From the NCBI RefSeq assembly GCF_030253575.1, contig NC_080569.1, positions 4,589,501 to 4,653,500 of the forward strand: a DNA stretch of 64,000 bases, in the 5' to 3' direction. The position numbers and the translations under genes are program-made. Origin of the DNA: Rhododendron vialii. Its lineage: Eukaryota > Streptophyta > Magnoliopsida > Ericales > Ericaceae. The notes beneath the pieces were generated by a model. That model had not been told where the DNA came from, ran no database searches, and saw only the letters and a list, made by a program, of their open reading frames with translations. Shown here piece after piece: positions 1-10,698 of this stretch. Numbering within the stretch: the stretch's first letter is position 1; each line of letters opens with the position of its first letter.

Positions 1-261
1 AGCTATGATCTACCTAAGCATATATGCATTGCCATTTCCCTAGCAGAGCTCACCATTAAATAGCCCACATGCAGCCTCCTTATTCACCAAATGGTATTTG
101 AATTTTTTCCCAACCAGCCTTATCAAAGTGCCATTAGGAATTTTCCAGCATATACATACATGAAAGACACCAACACCCTTTATGAAGATATCGAGGTTCT
201 CATCAGATTTACCTCTTCTCAAACCTCTTAACAACGTATCCAAGATTCCAAAAAATATCAC

Positions 262-625
262 TAGTAAAAGATCCAACTCTAGACCATTTGGCTATGGGTG
301 ACCCGGGTTCATATACTAGCTTTGGAGGTGATAACTAACTGTTATCACCAGGCTTTAACACTCCCCCGTACTTCAGTACGTGCAACCTCTAAGTCTCACT
401 TGGAGAAGTAAACAAATTATCCATATACATTGGGATCGCAACGAATAATGTAACTTAAGGCACAGCAAGGGGCAATTGATCAAGACAGTCTTGTCCAAAA
501 GCCTCCTGAAGCCTTGCTCTGAAACCATGTTAAAGCATCCAACTCAAAACCAACTGCAATAAGTGAGAGGCCGCCCAAGCTCATACCCTTGTTTTGGAGG
601 TGATAATTAACCAACGTGCACAAGC
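262..625 (-). mobile_element. TRIM (terminal-repeat retrotransposon in miniature) remnant
   Basis: Read on the minus strand, an LTR ends in CA at 528 and is followed at once by TGGTTTCAGAGC (527-516), one mismatch from the plant initiator-Met tRNA primer site. A purine tract GGGGGAG (367-361) precedes a second LTR that starts TGTTAAAGCCTGG at 360. The two LTRs align through TTATCACCTCCAAA, then GAGTTGGAT. The internal region is only about 165 bp with no coding capacity, which is the TRIM layout. The upstream LTR is truncated or diverged. It sits in the leftmost visible intron of the DENN gene. The flank 1-255 is unrecognised, and a (TG)n run lies at about 1154-1173. Confidence 0.7.
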
Positions 626-1273
626 TCTTACAATCACTACTAAACAGAAAGCACAATGAAGCCATACCCGAGATTCTTGCCAAACAATTCGCTTGCCCAA
701 TTCTCCATGGTAATCAGCTCAATGTTACCCCATGTTCACCCCCAACCTTGAAACCACGTTTGTTTACTGGAAATAAATTAACATGCACCTTCTCACCACA
801 AAATAAAACCAAGGAACTCAGGTACTTCCACCCATAACGCTTCCTCTATTCCTATCCACCCCACCAGTTCCCACTCTCCAAAAGTGGCTATCCTCCAACA
901 AACATTCTCTAAAGCCATAGTAATTTCCATTCAAATGCCTACCAAGAGAGCTACAATCCTTGCTTCAATATGAGAGTTATTTCATTGAAATTTGAAGAGT
1001 ATCAGGAATAATGGATGGGAGCGTTATTTTGATGGCTGGGAGTGGGGACACATATATCTACTCCTTTGCAGATTCGTAGTGGCAGGAGCCTCGTGCACTA
1101 GGCTGCCTTTTTATCTATAAATATCCATGTACTTATATAATATAAGCATATAATGTGTGTGTGTGTGTGTGCGCGTGCATGCGTGTGTACTAAGGTTGAT
1201 TATATAATTTGCACATTACACATTGACAAACAAAAACCAGGACCACACACAAAGGACTAGTTAGTTTGCATAC

Positions 1274-4200
1274 TTGTCCATAAACAACCTCATTTAGATC
1301 ACTCAATGATGGCGTCCTCTCCAATAAGCGTGCCTGCATCAAATAAACACACTTTAGGGCAATGCAATCTTAGTAGTAGATGGATTACTTTCTAAGTTAG
1401 ACGTATATCATATAACACTTTTTTTTTATTGCAAATATGAAATATAGATGAAAAGTTCAAACAAATACAAGAACATAGCATCGGAAATACCCAATGCACG
1501 TCATATTTCTCCATTTCGCGGATTAAACATGAAATACAAGTCATAGAAGAGAATACGCGAATTATAAATTACCAGGAAAGATGATATCTTTACATTCATG
1601 ATATTCCAAGAAATTATGACAGGAATTGGGTATGAACCAAATAGTTCTGTGTCGGGATGATGGCCACGTATATCCTTCAGCGAACCCTTCAGATACTCAC
1701 TCTCCAGAATGGAACATTTCTATTGGATAACCTACATTAGCATGCTGAGCAATACTTGAGGTAGAATGTGGTTTACCTAAATACCTAATATTTTTCGTTT
1801 CACTCGAACTTGATATGCCCTGGTGAAAAACAAAACTATGGACTAAAATAAGTGACTTTATGCATCAATTATTGGAATCAAGCTAACAAACTGATTCGAA
1901 ACCAACTCCCTAAGCAAACACTTTGTACTAAGGAAGTACTTGAGTTGCAATCCCTTCAGTATTTTTTTAACGAACTTATTTCATTAAAAATCTAGGATAA
2001 CTAAGAATCTAATCTTGAATAAGCTAAAAAGAAAAATACGACTGAGATCAATTGTTAGGCAGAATTAATAGTACCACATATGGACATATCTTCCAAATAA
2101 TAAGTGGTGCAATCACCAAAAATTATGGATTTGTTGAGTAACCAGGATATAATGTAAAGCAAAATTTTGAAGCATCTGATAAGTGATAACAATTACCGTA
2201 TCTTGAAACACTAATATGTCCCTCTTGACATAGACCAGGCTTAAAATAACTTTGTAAAAATTGTGCATTGTGTCATAGAAGTACCTCAGAATAAGTGCTG
2301 AATCAAGATAACGTAAAGTTAGAGAGACTATAATAGAAGATAAGAAATTGGCAATACCACACCTTCACACCCCCAGGAAAGCAGAATGCTGCTAAATCCT
2401 TTGGACGGACAGCCAACCTCTTCCCCGGAGGATACTTGAAAAGTATCTGAAGGATAGAAGAAAGAATATAACTAATGTCAATGACCCACGGAAAACAATT
2501 ATGCTGAATTGGTTCATAAAAATGCAGATTCCAGCTAATTTGGGTATCTATCCCTGCAGTTAACTCAATGAAAATAACAGAACTATACTTCTAAGCCTAA
2601 GCTATCATTTCCTGCTACAATACCAATTGCTGAAGAAGAAATATAAACTTACCTTTCTGCTACAAGAATGAAATGAATGGAAAACACAATGTGGCACAGT
2701 TATGTAAAAGATCAATCCATACAACATTCAGTCAAGCAGTCAACCTGAGGTTCCATTGTGGAAAATGAAGCCCCCCGATGCTGCAGCTGTTCGAGATCTG
2801 TCATTTCATATTGTTTCATGTCCAACTCCCATTTTTTTCTTTTGGCGAATGCATCCTCGACAATTTCCAGATTCGCATCTGGATGAATACCCACAATGAT
2901 GAAGTGTTCAAAAAGCGAAGTGGGCTCCTTGTACTTTTCCTGGTCCTACATGGCATCAACATTTGAGTGACTTTGGAGGAATATAAGACCCATTAACCAA
3001 TGAGTAGATAAGCACCCTCTATAAGAAGACAGCAACTATTATACAGCAATGGAGAATATAATTACAAAATACGTAAGAATCAAATCAGTACAAAAACTCC
3101 AATCTGAGTGCCAGCTGCATCATGTACCATTTACAACTATGAGTTCGTCCTTATTTTCTCCACAACATAACTAGTAGTAGCTAATTCTAAGACATCCTAG
3201 AGGCAAATCTAAACTAACAATAAAAAAATCTAAGAAATTGTTTATATTCATGATCCTTTAACCACAACAAAATAAGTAGGTTCGAAGCCAACAATTAGCT
3301 AGCAAGTTCAAAGAACAAAAAAGAGTTGATCCAATTTTTGCACTTGTATCTAAACCTGTACCCTAACCTGATGGGTATTGGGAATCAAAATGTGCGGCAA
3401 AAAATAAGAATTGAGGCATATTGTATTCTGGACCTTTTCATTTCACCGCTGAGTTTTTTTTGCTGACAGTCCACTTCCCCTATATCCTACAAAACCCTCT
3501 TTGCCATTCTTAATACAACTAGCCATCTCACACCACACCATTAGTTTCATATAAGTTCCACCATCGGGTCTCGAAGTTTTTGGTTTCCTTTATTCTCTCT
3601 TTTCTATCTCTTAACCTATGCTGCATATACATTTGCAATGCTTGCATGTTCATCTGTCAACCATCCTAGTAAGCAAGATATAATTAGCTTGACTACATCA
3701 ACCTTCTGTACGTCCTGAAGTATTCATCTCTCCCTTGTGAACATGTGTTCACTTTACACCATTGCAAACTCTGTCAGACCTCCATTGTTTCTCCCTACAA
3801 TCTGAAACCCTCATGAAACTTCTCATACCCTCCACTACCTTTCTCTACATGATTATTCACTTTGCTTTCCACTAAATTTGTCAGAGGTTGTTATCCCTAG
3901 TCGGCTAGTCCTAATTCATTCATATCCTCTCTAAACATTTTCATTTAACATTTTCGTCCTCTCTTCTCTAGCACTAACTACTATGGTGATTTTATCTCCT
4001 CTTCTTTAGGCCTTCTAAACTTCTTCTATAATTATAGCTGTGATTATCCTATCTCTCGTCATATGTTTCTCTTCCTATAAACCAGAGTTTATATCCTATA
4101 ATTTCCACTTCCTTGTTAGAAAAGAAAAAAAAAAAAGAGCAAACAACCTATAATATCCTCAAACACTTTATCTACTGAAGCATGCAGTTAACTATAAATA

Positions 4201-4996
4201 CCCTTATGCATTGAGTTCCTGAATCCTGCTTATCCTAATCTCCCGGACAAAAATCTTCACTTTCACGGATTCACCAAAACAGAAACCCTCACCTACTTCT
4301 CACTGCACCTGAGCACCAATAAGATCCACCCTTTGGGTGGCACTACACCAGAAAACGTACAGAAGTTGACGCCATTAGCATTAACTACTCGATATGGATT
4401 TCAACTTCCTTAGCTCATTTAAATGGAAAAACATTAATCTCATATGTTAAGGAGTGGAGGGAGTGGGGGAATCACTTTCCCGCTGGCACTGTGCTTAAAG
4501 ATCATAAAGGTTCTATTTGACCACATCAACATTCAACAGGCTTCACTCTCTTTGCATAAGTATGTTTTGGTATCGAATAGAACTCCTTAAAAGATTTCCA
4601 AAATGATAAAACAAGATGAAGAAAAGTATTTACCGACGCCTTGGAGTGAAGCTGATACCACTGACGTTTCTGGTTAGCCAAAACCTCAGGATTGAAAGCC
4701 AAACACCGACTCTGTTCGCGGGGATTGTTACCCCACCGCAATGCCCTCTGCATCTGAGACTTCCATCTCTGAAAGCTATTGCTACGCCTATGTTCTGCCC
4801 CCGTCAAAATCTCACTTTGACAACGCCTGTGCCCCGGCTCCGGCCCCGGTGGCTGATTGTTCAAACTACTGCCCAAGTACACACTCTGTATTGCTTCACC
4901 AGCCGCTCTAAATGCCTCCTCGGATATCTGCTGCAAAACTTGGTACGGTGATGTCGGCCATTCCTCTGTACCATCACCATCTTCTTTCGATTCCAT
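1274..4996 (-). CDS. DENN-domain protein, 5' (N-terminal) part only
   Basis: Minus-strand gene whose first four coding exons are in the window: 4996-4634 (121 codons), 2945-2745 (67), 2446-2363 (28) and 1333-1274 (20), all joined in phase 0 at GT-AG boundaries. The 236 residues contain family blocks I recognise from plant DENN (AEX-3) proteins: SEILTGAEHRRSNSFQRW in exon 1, EPTSLFEHFIIVGIHPDANL in exon 2, KYPPGKRLAVRPKDL in exon 3 and ERTPSLSDLNEVVYGQ in exon 4. DENN proteins are generally Rab guanine-nucleotide exchange factors in membrane traffic; that role is inferred from the family. The next expected exon is not found down to position 1, so the gene continues beyond the left edge. ATG 4996 is the first in-frame start before the conserved N-terminus. 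A possible 5' UTR donor lies at 5337/5336. The 1.7 kb intron 2946-4633 shows nothing I recognise. Confidence 0.88.
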
Positions 4997-5500
4997 TCCA
5001 ATTTACCAGACCTTACGTCATAGTAACGTATGCAATATGCACAGCGTTGTCCATTCTTGACAACAAAATTACAAGGAAATTTTCAAATATCCAAAATCAC
5101 GAATGTATTGTTCTTTACGCGTCGCATTCCTTCGTTGGAGGAGCAATTCTATTCGCTTCTTAGCGCAACGAATTCCATGCCCTGGTTGGAGAGAATTTGG
5201 AGACATGCAGAGATGAAAATCGATTTTGAAGACAATTGATCTCGAGAAATTTAATAAATCAAGAGTATAGTCCGTGGAACGACGTGGGAAATAAATAACT
5301 GAAATGAAAAAAAATAAAATGCTTCGTTGGTTTTACCTGGCTCTTGACTAGGGTTTGCGGTGTCGAAGGAAGATATTTTTTGTGAGGAAGAAACGGAGAG
5401 AGAGAGAGAGATGGCAGGAAAGGCAGGGTGACCATGAGAGAGAGAAGGGGAGAAACGCACGAGTCCGAGTATGACAGAGAGTGGGAATTGGGACGAAAAA
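4997..5500 (-). promoter_or_regulatory. Probable 5' leader and promoter region of the DENN gene
   Basis: Upstream of ATG 4996 on the minus strand. A GA/CT-rich leader (about 5393-5480) ends in CAAGAGCCAG followed by GTAAAACC at 5336, a good donor, so a 5' UTR intron is likely between about 5000 and 5336. I could not fix its acceptor. No clear TATA box is assigned. Confidence 0.4.
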
Positions 5501-5619
5501 CGGCCAAATAACAAGAACCTCCCTAAACTCGCCCTGTACTGGCATTTGAGTCCCTTGTGTATTTTGGACTATCAAAGGCCTCTCTTGTGATGTTTTATAA
5601 AGCTTTGCATTCGTTTTTT

Positions 5620-5791
5620 AATGCACTTTTCGCACATTAATTATTGTCCATTAAGTTGAAGTTTGCATTTTTCAATGCACTTCCTACAGATACTAATGAA
5701 CTTTCCCATATAGATCTGTACACATTTCTCAGTTATCAATGCACTTTTCGCACATTAACCATTGTCCATTAAGTTGAAGTTTGCATTTTTC
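5620..5791. repeat. 54-bp direct repeat pair
   Basis: Positions 5620-5673 and 5738-5791 are nearly identical (both start AATGCACTTTTCGCACATTA and end TTTGCATTTTTC; I see two mismatches). They are offset by 118 bp, so this looks like a small tandem duplication in the intergenic DNA upstream of the DENN gene. Confidence 0.85.
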
Positions 5792-6476
5792 TTTTAAGTT
5801 TTGAAAAATACATGTAAAATTCCCAAATTTTTTTTTATTAATTAGCTTTTAAAATAGTAGTAGTGCGTATTATTTTCCTATAACAGGTACATTCAAATGA
5901 CACGCATTCAATTTGACAAGTTTGTCTTCTTCTTTTTTGGATCCATTAGCAAATTTATCTCGTAGTATAAGGTAAATTGAAGGTGAATTTTATCAGCATA
6001 TATATAATCAAGTAAGTAACTAAGAAGCATATGCCCCTGTGCTATTGTAGATTTACTAGATCGTATCTAACAATGACGAATTAGATCTGAACGGTGATTC
6101 GCCCAGCCCCCTTTCGTCAAATGATAGATGAACAAGACACAGGGGACTTGGTGTATTTTCCAGAACTTTGTGGGGGATCCGGTCACATAGTCAACAGCTA
6201 GCAAATAGTGACAACAAAAATTAAAGATTAGGATACTCCGTACTATAATAAAATTCCGGAAGAGAGAGAGAGAGAGATTTGACTTTACAAAATTCAACGT
6301 ATCACGTGCTGTGGATGCACAAACCGCCTCGCGATACCAAGGGACCTATGGGAAAATAACTTACATTTTCTTTTCTTTATCTCAAAAAGGAATATTGTTT
6401 TATGAATGTAAATTCTATCCGCTGTAGGTGGAAATCATAGGGTTCATCGAATGTGGGCCTTACAATACTTTTTAGA

Positions 6477-6594
6477 AAATGATATTGGCACTCCAAAAAT
6501 TGATGCAGACACTCCAAAAAATAAAAAAAAGTGGCTTTGGAGTTGCACTAATTTTGGAGTGCTTGCATCAATTTTTGGAGTGCCAATATCATTT
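6477..6594. repeat. Foldback hairpin with perfect 31-bp arms
   Basis: Left arm 6477-6507 and right arm 6564-6594 are exact reverse complements (AAATGATATTGGCACTCC at the outer end). The CACTCCAAAA unit recurs inside the loop and pairs with TTTTGGAGTG, so almost the whole 118 bp can fold. It could be a tiny MITE or a transcribed hairpin precursor; the sequence alone does not decide. Confidence 0.8.
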
Positions 6595-9097
6595 CCCTAC
6601 TTTTTTTGTTATAATTAGAACCGTTTATCTTGTAGAACACGTAGAGTAGTATACCCATGAAAAAAATCAACTTGATTGGATATCGATAGGTATATCAAAA
6701 TTTGAATTTTGATTTACAGAATGGAAGGTCATAGATTTTGAAGTTAAATTATTGATGGCAGTCCATTTCCTAAACCGAAATTCAATTTTTAATATACCTA
6801 TTGATGTCCGAACAAGCTCATTTTTTTGCATGCATATACTATTATGTGGGCTCTACAATATGAACGGTTCAAATTATAACAAAAAATGCTTGGTAGGATC
6901 CGTATCGGGCTGTGGTGGAAAGAATTTTTACTCTTGTTTTATATCAGGAACAAATAAAAAGCAAATATTTCGACTTGTCAAAAAAAAAAAAAAAAAGAAG
7001 CAAATATTGGCTTCTTACAAGACCTTTCAAAAAGAAATACTCACTTATTTTTTAAAGATTAAGTAAAGAGAGTAAGGGAAAAGGAAAAAATATATATGTT
7101 AATGATAGATTTGATTGTCGTATTGTTTTGTCGAAAGATTAAAAGATAGGATTGAAGCTTGGAATTCTTGGAACATGAGGGTTTAGAATCGAATTAATGA
7201 ATTCTCAATTAAAATACTTTTTTATTTAGATTATAATAACTCGAATACGTGATAAATAAAAAATAATATTTTTAAAAGGACTGAGAAAAATACCACTATT
7301 CTCTATGGAATATTAAATGGGCACAAAATCCTCCTTGAAAAAATTAAGAAAACATGTAAACCCTCTTCTCCCTCGGAAAAAAGATTGATATATACTTATA
7401 ACCTACTCTATTATTCCAAACACTAATTTAACTGAAACTACATCCAGCGCATACTTAATTTCATAGTTATTCTACCATATAATAACTTTTTTAATTATTC
7501 ACTCATTATATAATTCACTTCAAAAAGTTTACAACCACAAATTCATTACGTACACAAACAAACGCATACACACCGGATGTGTAACGTGTATGGATCCCTA
7601 TTATGTGAATGTGAGTGTGTTTGTTTGTGTAAGCATTTGTCGCGCGCAATAGAATAATTGAATTCACTGTACCAATTATTTTACAAGATTTTTTCCTTCT
7701 CCTTCCAACTTATATAAAGAGACAATAAATAAAAGATCGATCAAATAATGTAGAGTCTCGTATAAACAAGCCAAAGACACAAAGTTATGCACATTAAAAT
7801 AAAAGAAAAAGGGAAGGAACCTACGCTGCGCACTGAATTTGTGAGTGTGTATGCATTTGCGTGTCTCCAGCACATCTACCCTAAAAAATATTTTCGCGAA
7901 TCGTGCCTCCTCGTAGTCCAAATTTATTTATTTTTAATAGCCGTATCAAACGCGATAGTTCCAAATTCCAATATTATAATTAGGCGGAAATTCTCCAAGG
8001 TTGCACATGCCGTATGCTGGCATTTACCATAAGTTCTCATAGGGATCACAAACAAGAAAACTCAAGTGCACATCATTTTACTTATAGTACAAGTAATCGT
8101 TTAGTGGCAACAGATAGTCAGGCCGACCGCAAGAGAAAAATTTATTGTGAATATTTTTATTTCGGCATGGATGCATGGTTTGTGTTTGATCGGATCGGAA
8201 AGAGAAATAGTCAAAGATGCACGTAAGCTGACTTGGACACCCTTGATCACCGATAAAAAAAAAGAGTTAAGTAGACAAGAGTGTAGTGCGCAATTTGAGC
8301 AGTCTAAAAGTTTTTTTTAATGATTTAGATTTGCTAAAAATATCATCCGGGTAAAAAAGCATCTTACATGAATGATACTTCTTTAAAATCTCGATCGTCA
8401 TTGTAGAGATAGACAGCTCAGATCACGCACTATACTCTATAGCGCACCTCTGCACTACTGCTCCCGGGTCGGTTTAGTAGTACGTGTTACATTTGTTACT
8501 GTCTTCTCTTTATATACTACTAAAAAAATTACTAATGGAGTAGTTGAGAATAACGACAATCCCATACTCCCTAACAATACTGTCACTCATTATATACATG
8601 CGCAAACTATTTTAAGCAAACTAAATTGAAAACAATATTTTTTTTTCGAAATGGTCAGTGTCAAATCATATCAAAAGCTCGAAGGCATTACAGATTTCAT
8701 CAAAAGATACAGGAGTAGACCAGAAATACAAAATTTTGACGCAGACACCTATTGCATAAGCAGGCCGACGAGAACGTCAAACATAAGAACCACTCGCAGA
8801 AAAAATAGTAGAGAATCTTACAAACGACGCTCAGCTTAAACACTAAATAAGTATTGTATCACTTGATTGAAAAAATTGCGCGATTTTTTGTGAACAAGAC
8901 TTTCAATTTTGGAACGGAGGGAGTAGGAAACAATCTTGGTTGACCTATTTCCAAGAAATGTTTTTCCCAAGCCCAAACCAATACAAGACTATCAAGATCA
9001 CTAACCCAACGGCCCATTCCGAACCTTTAACCCCACGCAAGCCCAATGGCATAATGGGCCGTTTTTTCCTTTTATCCCGATGGATCCAACCAATTGG
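6595..9097. other. Intergenic DNA without a recognised gene
   Basis: AT-rich, with scattered short open frames that lack homology or codon bias I can see. A short inverted repeat (ACACAAACAAAC near 7553 against GTTTGTTTGTGT near 7619) and a Stowaway-type end (GGAACGGAGGGAGTA near 8911-8925) without a partner are the only structured features noticed. Confidence 0.5.
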
Positions 9098-9223
9098 AAA
9101 ATAACGGCCCGGTATGTATTTTGATAATTAATACCCGTTAAAGACATTTTCAGTATTAACGAATGTTCTCCAATATGCATTTAACGGATATTAATTATTA
9201 AAATACGTCTTGGACCGTCATTT
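9098..9223. repeat. Imperfect 126-bp palindrome
   Basis: The left half (ACGGCCCGG, then ATAATTAATACCCGTTAAA) and the right half (TTTAACGGATATTAATTAT, then GGACCGTCATTT) pair over about 45 bp with a loop of about 35 bp. It is probably a small foldback element, about 1.5 kb upstream of RIN13. Confidence 0.6.
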
Positions 9224-9949
9224 CCCTATCTTCTTTCCCTCGAAATTGTGCCAGACAGCTTGGTCAGCCCCATTCACGAGTCGTTCACTACTTCGTATCG
9301 CTAACGCAAATCCTCTCCTTTACTTTTGCCCTTTCCAGACGGTCAATGTTCAGGTTAGTGTACGCATACCCCGACTAATTTCGTTCCTGGTTCGATCAAA
9401 AACAGATCATCCATTTAGAGATGGGAGAATTTATTTTTATTTTTTTACAACATAGGAGATATTCTCACACCCGGACAGAATAAGACTAATCCACCTCGAG
9501 TTGGCTGCAGAGACACCCACGAACAAAAAATGAGAAGTAGCTAGGAGGGAGATCACTAGATGTGCCCATGGGACTTTGAGAATTCACAATAAATTTATCG
9601 GTCTTGCAATTGTCAGCCCACTTGGCTGACGATAAACACACTAAAAGACAAGAAAACACGTATTTCTGTGCACTTTTTACATCCTTTAATACACAATCAT
9701 GCACCTACTATCGTCAACCCATTGGGCTGATTTTAGAATTTTTCTAAATTTATTTCTTACAGTTTAATGCCAGAGACACAACACTCCAACAACCGATTGG
9801 TACAGGGAGAATAACCACTTTGAAACAATTTTACAACCATCAATCATGTAGAGCTTGCTCGTTTTGGAATTTTGGATTATCTCTTGGCGTACAATCCCTA
9901 ATAAAGTTTCTCTCAATTGCTACTCTTGCTGTGTCATAGGTAGAGTATT

Positions 9950-10077
9950 GTATCCATAACATATTGAAAAATTAAACTCTAGTCAATTGTGGGATCCAAA
10001 AATTAAACCATCATCAATTGTGGGTGGGGAATCAAACCCACCAACCAACCGAGTGGCCGTGGGGCTAAGAGCCAATT
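9950..10077 (-). repeat. Possible tRNA-derived SINE fragment
   Basis: On the minus strand, GGGTTTGATTCCCC (around 10039-10026) resembles a pol III B box, and GCCACTCGGTTGG lies upstream where an A-box-like head would be. No target-site duplication or tail could be defined. Confidence 0.3.
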
Positions 10078-10698
10078 CCAGAAACCCAAAAATGTCTATA
10101 TTTTTTGAGAATGTAATTTTAAGTTAAAAAATTATAGGCTTATTGAAATTTAAAAATGCACAATATAGATAGTGTTCGAAAGATTTTGATAATATCTTTT
10201 ATATGATGAAAAAAATAGAAATTTTTTTTATTTATATTATTTTTTAATTTGAAAAAATGTGAATAAACGCTTATTTTTTTAGAATGTTTCTGTACGTTTC
10301 TCAATCACGCAAGCCAGAAGGCTTGACCTCTACACCGTCGATGCAGAGCGAAACGGTTAGCATCTTTCCAGTTCCGCAACTAGGGTTTCTCAATCCCCGA
10401 CCTTAATCTCTTTCTCAATCTAGGGTTCCTATTTTGATTCTCTCAATTTTGGTCATTCTTGTCAGATTCGTAATTTTCCCTTTCTGAATCTCCCGGGAAT
10501 TTTTTTACCTGACTGAGAAAGTGTATGAAAGAATCCGCTAGTTACTAAGATTTCCGTGCTTGTAATTTAATGTTTGGTGTACTTGTTTCGGGTTCTCGTG
10601 GTTGCACTGGGAAATACTCATGAAAGATTCGATTTTTGGCGAGATTTTCTTGAAAACCCTAATTTTCTTGAAAACCCAAGTTAGTGAGTGAGTTCTCG

